From: Sulfitobacter faviae
GTDB taxonomy: Bacteria; Pseudomonadota; Alphaproteobacteria; Rhodobacterales; Rhodobacteraceae
DNA: 64,000 nucleotides
Assembly (NCBI RefSeq): GCF_029870955.1
Contig: NZ_PGFQ01000001.1
Coordinates: 3,038,001-3,102,000, forward strand
Reading direction: 5' to 3'
The notes beneath the pieces are model-generated. The model saw only the letters and a program-made list of their open reading frames with translations. It was not told the DNA's origin and did no database searches. The translations under genes and the position numbers were made by a program. Of the stretch, positions 56,675 through 64,000 are shown piece after piece (positions within the stretch are counted from its first letter, which is position 1; each line of letters opens with the position of its first letter).

Positions 56675-59600
56675 TCAGCTACAGCCCGAGGTGCCGCCGC
56701 AGGTGTTGCACTTCATGCAGGTGCCGTTCCGAACCAATGTGTAGTTGCCGCATTCACCGCAGGCTTCACCCTCATAGCCCTGCATCTTGGCTTTGGCCCG
56801 CGCATCGAGGCTGACCGCGCCAGTGCTGACGGAGGTCGAGGGTTGCACCGCAACCGCCATGTCGCCGCCGCTCACTTGGGGCGCGTAAGCGGTGCTCGGC
56901 TCGACACCCTGCCCGCCCTGCAACACCACCAACTCTTGCGGCAGCCGGTTGCGCAGATAGCCGGTGGAGCTGATTTGCTTGAGCACTTCCAAGGACTTAT
57001 TCGCGGCCCCCTCGCTCAACTCGCTGACGTTCGAAAGGTTCTCTTCCTCGCCCCGGCCCAGATCGTCAAAGGTCGCCCCCTCAGGCTTCACATGCGCCAG
57101 ATCGGTACGGTCGAGGTAGCTCACCGCCAATTCACGGAACACATAGTCGAGGATCGAGGTCGCCTGTTTGATGCTGTCGTTGCCCTGCACCATGCCCGCC
57201 GGTTCGAACTTGGTGAAGGTGAAAGCGTCGACGAATTCCTCCAGCGGCACGCCGTATTGCAGACCGACCGAGACCGCGATGGCGAAGTTATTCATCATCG
57301 CCCGGAAGCCCGCGCCTTCCTTGTGCATGTCGATAAAGATCTCGCCCAGCTTGCCGTCCTCGTATTCGCCGGTGCGCAGATAAACCTTGTGACCGCCGAC
57401 GTTGGCCTTCTGGGTATAGCCCTTGCGGCGCTGCGGCATCTTTTCGCGGTGTGATTTGATGATCTCTTTGACGATCACCTTCTCGACGATCTTCTCGGCC
57501 AGAACGGCGGCCTTCTCATGGGTGTTGCCGCTTTCCAGCGTCTCGGCGGCGTCTTCGTCGTCCTCCACGAGGGCCGCGGCCAGTGGTTGGCTCAGTTTCG
57601 AACCGTCGCGGTAGAGCGCGTTGGCCTTGATCCCGAGCGACCAACTGAGCTCGTAAGCCTTCTGGCAATCCTCGATCGTCGCGTCATTGGGCATGTTGAT
57701 CGTCTTGGAGATCGCCCCCGAGATAAAGCTCTGCGCCGCCGCCATCATGTGGATGTGGCTGTTGACCGACAGGTAACGCTTGCCTTTCTTGCCGCAGGGG
57801 TTGGCGCAATCGAAGATGCCGTAATGCTCTTCGCGCAGATGCGGCGCGCCTTCCAGTGTCATGGTCCCGCAGACGTGGTCATTGGCCGCTTCGATATCGG
57901 CCTTGCTGAAGCCGAGGGAGCGGAGCAGATCAAAGGTCGGGTCGTTCAGCTTTTCGGTCGGGATGCCCAGCACCTGCGTGCAGAAGGCTTCGCCCAGCGT
58001 CCATTGGTTGAACACGAAACGAATGTCGAAGGCCTGTTTCAGCGCCGCGTCGATCTTGGCCAATTCATTGGCGCCAAAACCATGCCCTGCCAGCGTGGTG
58101 TGGTTGATCGCGGGCGCATTGCCGATGGTGCCGTGGCCGACGGCGTAGCTGACGATCTCTTCAATCTGGGCCGACCCGTAGCCGAGCTTTTCCAGCGCGG
58201 CAGGCACGGATTGGTTGATGATCTTGAAGTATCCACCCCGGCAAGCTTCTTGAACTTCACAAGCGCGAAGTCGGGCTCAATGCCGGTGGTATCGCAGTCC
58301 ATGACCAGACCGATGGTGCCGGTGGGCGCGATGACCGAAGTTTGCGCGTTGCGGTAGCCATGGGTTTCGCCCAGTTTCAGCGCCTCGTCCCAGCAGGATT
58401 TGGCGATGTCGACCAGCCCTGCCTGCGGGCAATTGGCGTGATCCAGCGGCACCGGTTTGACCGAGAGTTGTTCATAGCCGTCGACCTTGCCATGGGCCGC
58501 GTTGCGGTGGTTGCGGATGACGCGCAGCATGTGCTCGGCGTTCTTGGCATAGCCCGGGAAGGCGCCCAATTCGCCCGCCATCTCGGCGGAGGTCGCATAG
58601 GCCACGCCGGTCATGATCGCGGTCAGGGCACCGCCCAAAGCACGGCCCTCGTCGCTATCATAGGAATAGCCCATGTTCATCAGCAAGCCGCCGATATTGG
58701 CATAGCCCAGACCCAGCGTGCGGAAGTCATAAGACCGCTGCGCGATTTCCTTGGAGGGGAACTGCGCCATCATCACGCTGATTTCCAGCGTCACGGTCCA
58801 CAGGCGCGCGGCATGCATGTAGTTCTCGACCTGAAAGACACCGTCCTTGAGGAAGGTCAGCAGGTTCATCGAAGCCAGATTGCAGGCCGTGTCGTCGAGG
58901 AACATATACTCCGAACAGGGGTTCGAGCCGCGGATCGCACCGTCCTCGGGGCAGGTGTGCCAGTCGTTCACGGTGTCGTGGTACTGGATGCCCGGATCGG
59001 CGCAGGCCCATGCGGCATGGCCGACCTGGTCCCAGAGGTCACGGGCGCGGACGGTCTTGACCACCCGGTTCTCGGTGCGGCTGATGAGCTCCCAGTCGGC
59101 ATCCTTCTCCACGGCCTTCAGAAAGGCATTGGTGACGCGGATCGAGTTGTTGGAGTTCTGGCCGGAGACAGAGTTGTAGGCCTCGCTATCCCAGTCGGTA
59201 TCATAGGTCGGGAACTCGATGCCGGTGTGGCCCTGCTTGGCGTAGTCCAGCACGCGCTTGACGTATGTCTCGGGGATCGCGACCTTCTTGGCCTCGCGGA
59301 TCGCCTGTTTCAGCGCGGCGTTCTTCGCAGGGTCATAGGCATCCGCCTCGGCCCCGTCCCATGCCTTGATCGCGTCGAACAGAAGGTTCAGCTTCTGCTC
59401 GTGCATCTTGGAGCCGGCGACGATCGAGGCCACCTTCTGCTCTTCGAGCACCTTCCAGTTGATGAAATCCTCAATATCGGGATGGTCGGCGTCGACGATC
59501 ACCATCTTGGCCGCGCGGCGGGTGGTGCCGCCGGATTTGATGGCGCCGGCTGCACGATCGCCGATCTTGAGGAACCCCATCAAACCCGACGACTTGCCGC

Positions 59601-60318
59601 CGCCCGACAGCTTCTCGCCCTCTCCGCGGAGCGATGAAAAGTTGGTGCCCGTGCCCGAGCCGTATTTGAACAGACGTGCCTCGCGGACCCAGAGGTCCAT
59701 GATGCCGCCATCGCCCACCAGATCGTCGCCGACGGACTGGATAAAGCAAGCATGCGGCTGCGGGTGCTCATAGGAGGATTTCGACCGGGTCAGCTTGCCG
59801 GTTTTGTAGTCGACGTAGTAATGCCCCTGCGCCGGGCCGTCGATGCCATAGGCCCAATGCAGGCCGGTGTTGAACCACTGCGGGCTGTTCGGGGCCGCGC
59901 GCTGGCTGGCCAGCATGTGGCGCATCTCGTCGTAATAGGCGCGGGCGTCTTCCTCGGTGGTGAAATAGCCGCCCTTCCAGCCCCAGTAAGCCCAAGCGCC
60001 CGCCAGACGGTCGAAGACCTGCTTGGAGGAGGTTTCACCGCCCATCTCGGCACCCTCGGCGGGCTCGGAGCGCCACAGGAACTCAGGCACGTCCTTTTCT
60101 TTGACCTTCCGGGTCTTGCTGGGGACGCCCGCCTTGCGGAAATACTTCTGAGCGATCACGTCGCTGGCGACCTGGCTCCAGGATTTGGGCACTTCGACGT
60201 TGTCGAGCTTGAACACCACCGAACCGTCAGGGTTGCGGATCTCTGACACCGTGGTGACAAAGTCCAAATCCGCATAGGCATCCTGCCCGGCCTTGGTGAA
60301 ATTCCGTTCAATCTTCAT
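56675..60318 (-). CDS. nrdJ: Adenosylcobalamin-dependent ribonucleoside-diphosphate reductase, reading frame broken once
   Basis: This class II reductase makes deoxyribonucleotides using coenzyme B12. The product is about 1214 residues. N-terminal blocks include [21 protein letters not shown], the substrate region [14 protein letters not shown] and [18 protein letters not shown] with the radical-accepting Cys. The centre has [20 protein letters not shown]. The C-terminus has [18 protein letters not shown], a zinc-ribbon-like end with redox cysteines. One base is missing in a four-C run (58236-58239); adding it restores [15 protein letters not shown]. The likely NrdR box upstream and the cobK gene fit this role. 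Confidence 0.93.
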
Positions 60319-61013
60319 CGTCGCTGCCCTTTTTCAAACTCTCAAAATCCTGAGCCGACATGCCCACGGCAGGCCGTCTCACCCCTATGTGCTGGCAGTT
60401 TGAACAAAGCTTCCCCGCGCCACCTGCTGACGCAAGCGCCCCGAAACCGATTAAAACACTGGCTCTATACTCTGTCCCCGCCGCCCAAGCGCCCTGTTGC
60501 GTTAACCACAACATATTGTGGCGCTTTACTTGACCCCCACAAACTGACGTAGATCGCACTATTTGGTCAACGGTTTTTTTCGGAATTATTTCGGGGCGGG
60601 CAGTTGACCGGAGCCCCCCAATTTGCCCCGCGCCCTACCCCAGTGATTCAGCCTCAGGATATCCCCAAAGATACCCGCAAGCCCGGCTGGCGGGCGGCTT
60701 TGAAATAATCCATTGCCGGGGCCGGGTTAGCGGAGGTGTTTGAGAGATTGGTTGAATTCATCCACAGCCCAAGACCGCCCGCCGGTCGACAGGCCGCCGA
60801 ACGTGGGCGCTGTGCCACGATCACCCGGCCCAAGCCCCCTGCCCCATGTCCCCGCCAAGAACCGCGGCAGAATCATCACGATCTCGGCGTGCGCAGGCGC
60901 AAACCTGCCAATACGGCGGCGGTAGCTACTATATCTTGTGCAGAATGAGGATAAGACAACGGGCGCGCCTCAACCAAAGCGGGAAGCGCTACATCAGCGA
61001 TGTAGGAAGAAAG
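60319..61013. other. 695-base intergenic region upstream of nrdJ
   Basis: No credible protein gene is seen here. It contains a palindromic NrdR-like box (60506-60521), the likely nrdJ promoter region and, at the far end, a 7-bp inverted repeat (60989-60995 with 60999-61005) just downstream of the tRNA on its strand. No conserved cobalamin riboswitch core was recognised. The stretch between about 60600 and 60980 shows nothing I can name. Confidence 0.6.
60506..60521. promoter_or_regulatory. NrdR-box-like palindrome upstream of nrdJ
   Basis: CCACAACATATTGTGG is a near-perfect palindrome that matches the general form of NrdR boxes (CACWATATnTTGTG-like) placed before ribonucleotide reductase genes. 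It is about 190 bases before the nrdJ start. A second, weaker half-site may lie near 60565-60575, but its fit is poor. Confidence 0.5.
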
Positions 61014-61090
61014 TGGTCGGAGCGAGAGGATTCGAACCTCCGACCCCCTGTACCCAAAACAGGTGCGCTACCAGGCTGCGCCACGCTCCG
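61014..61090 (-). tRNA. tRNA-Pro (anticodon TGG)
   Basis: A 77-base cloverleaf on the minus strand has an encoded CCA end (61016-61014). The acceptor stem CGGAGCG/CGCTCCG has the C1-G72 pair of proline tRNAs. The anticodon stem CCTGT/ACAGG holds the loop TTTGGGT with anticodon TGG. It shares the D-arm pattern TGGCGCAGCCTGGTAGCGC with the GGG isoacceptor at 30.9 kb. Confidence 0.95.
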
Positions 61091-61167
61091 ACTGGGGCTT
61101 CTTTAGCCATAAGCCCGCCAATTGAAAAGCCCCGATTGACCTTAAAATCGGAAAATCCGCGAAGTCT

Positions 61168-61674
61168 TTAGCAGGGCCAAGCCGGAGCGTTCCCGGCAAA
61201 GGCCGGATGGCGGATTTCGCTGCCTTCGGTGATGCCAAGGCGTTTTGACAAGCCACCGTTAATCTCCAGCACCGCCAGCAAATCGTCGCCGCCCCGGATC
61301 GGTGTTTCGTCCAGCGGTTTGGCGGAGTGGTGGATCTTCTGCACCACGCCCCTTGCGTCGATGAACAGCAGGTCCAGTGGGATCAACGTGTTGCGCATCC
61401 AGAAATTCAGGGGCTGAGGTCTTTCGTAGATAAAGAGCATGCCCGCGCTCAGGGGCAGCGAACGCCGGTGCATCAGCCCCTTGGCGCGTTCCGCCGTGTC
61501 ATCGGCCACTTCGACAGAGAAGCGGGCCTTCCCCCAATCGCCGCGGAGCGTCACGGAATCGACACGGCAAACCTCGGCCACCGCCGCGCCGGTCAGCAGC
61601 AGACCAGCCAGTGCCGCCCCTGCCATATGCCTTGCCAGTCGCCTGACCTTTAGCCGTCTATCACCGCGTCCCAT
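61168..61674 (-). CDS. DUF192 family exported protein
   Basis: The 168-residue protein has a long basic leader (RRLKVRRLARH) and a hydrophobic signal ending near AVA-E. The DUF192 core follows: GLMHRRSLPLSAGMLFIYE, FWMRNTLIPLDLLFID. DUF192 proteins are small periplasmic domains of unknown function. The start at 61674 overlaps the cold-shock gene by 25 bases; an ATG at 61626 would leave the signal with no basic residues and is less likely. Confidence 0.85.
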   Translation of the reverse strand: MGRGDRRLKVRRLARHMAGAALAGLLLTGAAVAEVCRVDSVTLRGDWGKARFSVEVADDTAERAKGLMHRRSLPLSAGMLFIYERPQPLNFWMRNTLIPLDLLFIDARGVVQKIHHSAKPLDETPIRGGDDLLAVLEINGGLSKRLGITEGSEIRHPAFAGNAPAWPC

Positions 61675-62195
61675 GAGCTTACCTCCGCCGCCAGATGGCC
61701 CCGATCGCCAACAATCACACGCATGGCAAGTGCTTCGCCCGGTTGCAAATCACAAAGTCCGGATTGGCGCAGCACGTCGATATGCAGAAACACATCTTCC
61801 GCGCAGCCAAAGACATTTGCAAACCCGAATCCCTTGGCCTTGTCGAACCATTTGACACGGGCGGGCTCAAATTCGGCGGTGGCCAGCTGCTCGGGGTCGA
61901 AACCGGCGAATTCCACCACGGCGGCAGGCAATTCACTGGGCGCCTCGACAGAGAGCACTTCGACCGCCTGCGCCCCGCGCTCGGTCTGTTGGACGCGCAC
62001 CGCCACCCGCGCCCCATCCGCGACAGAGCTTTGGCCGTAATTGCGCAGGACATTGACGTGCAGCAGGATGTCCGCCCCGCCTGCATCCGCGACGACAAAG
62101 CCGAAGCCCTTGACCGGGTCGAACCATTTGACCACGCCTTCGAGGGGGTCATCTATCGCCGCTGGTTCCGCTTGGGTTTCAGACACATCTTTCAT
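61650..62195 (-). CDS. Protein with two cold-shock domains
   Basis: The 181-residue protein has two cold-shock domains in tandem, at about residues 19-83 (VVKWFDPVKGFGFVVAD) and 112-176 (RVKWFDKAKGFGFANVF). Each has a KGFGF-type RNP1 motif and an F/L-H-containing RNP2 (ILLHVNVL, VFLHIDVL). They are joined by a Glu/Ala/Pro linker. Two-domain CspA-like proteins are common in alphaproteobacteria and act as RNA chaperones or antiterminators. It lies 19 bases after pdxH and overlaps the DUF192 gene. Confidence 0.92.
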   Translation of the reverse strand: MKDVSETQAEPAAIDDPLEGVVKWFDPVKGFGFVVADAGGADILLHVNVLRNYGQSSVADGARVAVRVQQTERGAQAVEVLSVEAPSELPAAVVEFAGFDPEQLATAEFEPARVKWFDKAKGFGFANVFGCAEDVFLHIDVLRQSGLCDLQPGEALAMRVIVGDRGHLAAEVSSWDAVIDG

Positions 62196-62214
62196 GGGGT
62201 ATCGCGCCGTCAGA

Positions 62215-62820
62215 TCAGGGGTTGAGCCGGGTCACGGCCCAGGGTGCCGCGACATCTGCGCGCCGCCATTGGAAACGGTCATGCAGGCGAAACTCGCCAT
62301 CGGCCCAGAATTCGATTTCCAGCGGGGTGATCCGGTAGCCGCCCCAGAACGGGGGACGCTCAGGGTTCACCCCCTTCTGCGCCGTCACCTTGGCCACCTC
62401 GGCCATCAGCGCACCGCGGCCTGAGAGCGGCTGAGATTGGCGCGAGGCCCAAGCCCCCAGACGGCTTTTGAGCGAGCGCGAGGCGTAATAGGCATCGGCC
62501 TGCGGCCCGTCCTCTCGGCTGATCAAGCCGCGCACCCGCACCTGACGGCGCAGGGATTTCCAATGCATGACAAAGGCCGCCTTGCCCGCGCCGTCCAGTT
62601 CCTGCGCCTTCTGGCTTTCGTAATTGGTGTAAAAGACAAAAGCCTCCGGCTCGATCTCTTTCAGCAGCACCATGCGGGCGTTGGGCAGCCCTTGCGAATC
62701 TACCGTGCTGAGCGCGATGGCATTGGGATCATTAGGCTCGGTCGCCTCTGCTTCGGAAAGCCAACGCTGCGCAATTGCAAAGGGATCATCCCCCGCAAAA
62801 ATACCAGTCCGCGTCTCCAT
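62215..62820 (-). CDS. pdxH: Pyridoxamine 5'-phosphate oxidase
   Basis: PdxH uses FMN to oxidise pyridoxamine or pyridoxine 5'-phosphate to pyridoxal 5'-phosphate. The 201-residue enzyme has [56 protein letters not shown] and the final [10 protein letters not shown]. It starts at 62820 and diverges from fabI across about 247 bases. The frame is intact. Confidence 0.94.
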   Translation of the reverse strand: METRTGIFAGDDPFAIAQRWLSEAEATEPNDPNAIALSTVDSQGLPNARMVLLKEIEPEAFVFYTNYESQKAQELDGAGKAAFVMHWKSLRRQVRVRGLISREDGPQADAYYASRSLKSRLGAWASRQSQPLSGRGALMAEVAKVTAQKGVNPERPPFWGGYRITPLEIEFWADGEFRLHDRFQWRRADVAAPWAVTRLNP

Positions 62821-63034
62821 TCGGCATCTCCTTCAGAGTGCTTTGCCTGTCACCGGTTCTACGCCGGGGTCCGATCTCTTCGGTATGGCATTTGTTAACA
62901 ATCGGCAACTCAAAGGACAACCTCACCCGATTTCCGACAGTTAGCCGCCGATCTTATGGCAAATCTCGGGGTGAAGGCGCCTGTGCAGTCTTGATGGTAG
63001 CGCTGCAATCGCCTAGACCAAGACAACCTCAACG

Positions 63035-63058
63035 GAACATAGACAAGAACATAGACAA
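63035..63058 (+). repeat. Tandem 12-bp direct repeat before fabI
   Basis: GAACATAGACAA occurs twice back to back (63035-63046 and 63047-63058), ending 9 bases before the fabI ATG. It lies in the leader and could alter spacing or act as a regulator site. Confidence 0.7.
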
Positions 63059-63067
63059 GGCGGCGGA

Positions 63068-63874
63068 ATGGGAAACGAACTGATGCAGGGCAAGCGCGGG
63101 CTCATCATGGGGCTGGCGAATGACAAATCCATCGCATGGGGCGTGGCCAAGGCGCTGGCCGATGCGGGGGCGGAGCTTGCTTTTTCCTACCAAGGCGAAG
63201 CGCTGAAGAAACGCGTCGGCCCGCTGGCCGAGCAGCTTGGCAGCGACATCGTTCTGCCCTGCGACGTGGGCGATGAAGCATCGATCGACGCGCTTTTCGA
63301 AAGCCTGAAAGAACGTTGGGGTGAGCTGGATTTCATCGTTCACGCCATCGGCTTTTCCGACAAGGGCGAGCTGCGTGGCCGCTACGTCGACACCAGCCGC
63401 GGCAATTTCGCCATGTCGATGGACATCTCCGTCTACTCCTTCACCGCTGTGATGCAGCGCGCCGAGAAGATGATGTCGCCCGGGGCCAGCGCGCTGACGC
63501 TGACCTATTACGGCGCCGAGAAGGTGATGCCGCATTACAATGTCATGGGTGTGGCCAAGGCGGCGCTGGAGGCGAGTGTTAAATACCTCGCCGAGGATCT
63601 GGGCAAGGACGGCATCCGCGTCAACGCGATCTCGGCGGGGCCGATCAAGACGCTGGCGGCTTCCGGCATCGGCGATTTCCGCTACATCATGAAATGGAAC
63701 GAGTACAACTCGCCCCTGCGCCGCAACGTGACCACCGAGGACGTGGGCAAGGCCGCGCTGTTTTTGCTGTCGGATCTGGGCAGCGGCACCACGGGCGAGA
63801 ACCTGCATGTCGACGCGGGCTATCACGTCGTCGGCATGAAGGCGGTTGACGCGCCCGACATGTCCAAGGAATAA
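63068..63874 (+). CDS. fabI: Enoyl-ACP reductase (NADH), FabI
   Basis: FabI reduces trans-2-enoyl-ACP in the last step of fatty acid elongation. The 268-residue enzyme has the nucleotide segment GLANDKSIAWGVAKAL and the catalytic Tyr147, Tyr157 and Lys164 in YYGAEKVMPHYNVMGVAK. The ATG at 63068 is used; a second Met five codons further on is possible. The gene is intact. Confidence 0.96.
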   Translation: MGNELMQGKRGLIMGLANDKSIAWGVAKALADAGAELAFSYQGEALKKRVGPLAEQLGSDIVLPCDVGDEASIDALFESLKERWGELDFIVHAIGFSDKGELRGRYVDTSRGNFAMSMDISVYSFTAVMQRAEKMMSPGASALTLTYYGAEKVMPHYNVMGVAKAALEASVKYLAEDLGKDGIRVNAISAGPIKTLAASGIGDFRYIMKWNEYNSPLRRNVTTEDVGKAALFLLSDLGSGTTGENLHVDAGYHVVGMKAVDAPDMSKE

Positions 63875-63928
63875 GCCGCCCAAATTAATTCGCGCGGGTG
63901 CCCGCGCCAGCTGCTGCAAAGGACCACC

Positions 63929-64000
63929 ATGACCAAATCCAAGGACGCCTCGCGCCTGCCCCATGAAAAGGGCTTTCACATCTCCTGGGATCAGATCCAC
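63929..64000 (+). CDS. gpt: Start of a xanthine phosphoribosyltransferase-like gene, 3' end missing
   Basis: Only 24 codons are visible before the window ends. The segment RLPHEKGFHISWDQIH matches the conserved N-terminus of Gpt-type xanthine phosphoribosyltransferases of this group, which salvage purine bases. The ATG at 63929 follows a GGACC sequence, 54 bases after the fabI stop, so it may be in one operon with fabI. The catalytic PRPP loop is off the edge. Confidence 0.65.
   Translation, partial: MTKSKDASRLPHEKGFHISWDQIH

Noticed and set aside
60308..60559. An 83-codon minus-strand ORF upstream of nrdJ
   Set aside because: It covers the NrdR-like palindrome and overlaps the nrdJ start in another frame, and it has no recognisable domain.
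60319..60720. Cobalamin riboswitch before nrdJ
   Set aside because: I could not find the conserved B12-box core or the expected nested stems on the nrdJ strand. NrdJ itself uses B12, so such a switch would be unexpected.

Overview
The window looks like chromosomal housekeeping DNA from an alphaproteobacterium of the Rhodobacterales, most likely the marine Roseobacter group. The evidence is the GC-rich sequence, the proteins and the gene order: DUF177-rpmF-plsX-fabH-ihfA-merR followed by tRNA-Pro; argS-SPOR-nagZ-scpA-scpB next to dgt and an A-type Fe-S carrier; fabI opposite pdxH-csp-DUF192; a double-length dCTP deaminase; a cobalamin-dependent class II ribonucleotide reductase as the only reductase in view; a Fur homologue lacking the usual zinc cysteines; and an OlsB-like acyltransferase. 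I see no insertion sequence, prophage, integrase, CRISPR array or rRNA operon. The exact genus cannot be read from the sequence.

Layout. 1-7 kb: the end of rsmA, a lipoprotein, DUF4167, the release factor pair prfA-prmC, two small envelope genes on opposite strands with overlapping 3' ends, agmatinase and an M20 amidohydrolase. 7-19 kb: mazG, a nucleoside hydrolase-GNAT-selO run, an EamA exporter, a DEAD-box helicase, a Fur/Mur-type regulator coupled to a NYN-domain protein, an AbrB-family membrane protein, a second EamA exporter, enolase with a GNAT protein, and a Gly-rich repeat protein. 19-27 kb: anmK facing away from tyrS, an SDR dehydrogenase with an unknown protein, an ABC-F ATPase, OlsB and BamE. 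26-31 kb: the ribosome, fatty-acid and phospholipid cluster and tRNA-Pro(GGG). 31-40 kb: dCTP deaminase, then the scpB/scpA/nagZ/SPOR/argS/dgt block. 40-47 kb: a small peptide with three FTTGL repeats plus a 345-residue unknown protein, xthA, a lone HNH nuclease, a cobK-alkA-esterase operon and an MFS exporter. 47-56 kb: a citramalate synthase-methyltransferase-phytoene synthase-like operon, cysS, an aminotransferase, a beta-barrel protein, and a cardiolipin synthase-EEP pair. 56-64 kb: nrdJ, tRNA-Pro(TGG), DUF192, a double cold-shock protein, pdxH, fabI and the first codons of a phosphoribosyltransferase.

The most striking property is technical. Twelve genes carry fifteen reading-frame breaks. 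Each is restored by adding one base, almost always in a G or C run of four or five. The affected genes include plsX, nrdJ and erpA. After repair every gene has its expected family length, so I read this as homopolymer undercalling in the sequence rather than wholesale gene decay. Genes are annotated across the breaks.

Many neighbours are translationally coupled (GTGA, ATGA, TGATG and TAATG overlaps), so most of the window is tight operons. The least explained items are the FTTGL-repeat peptide and its partner gene, a lipoprotein with a Cys-His-Asp triad pattern, the Gly-rich tandem-repeat protein, an orphan plus-strand terminator before prmC that may mark a small RNA, and a large inverted repeat between the citramalate synthase gene and cysS.
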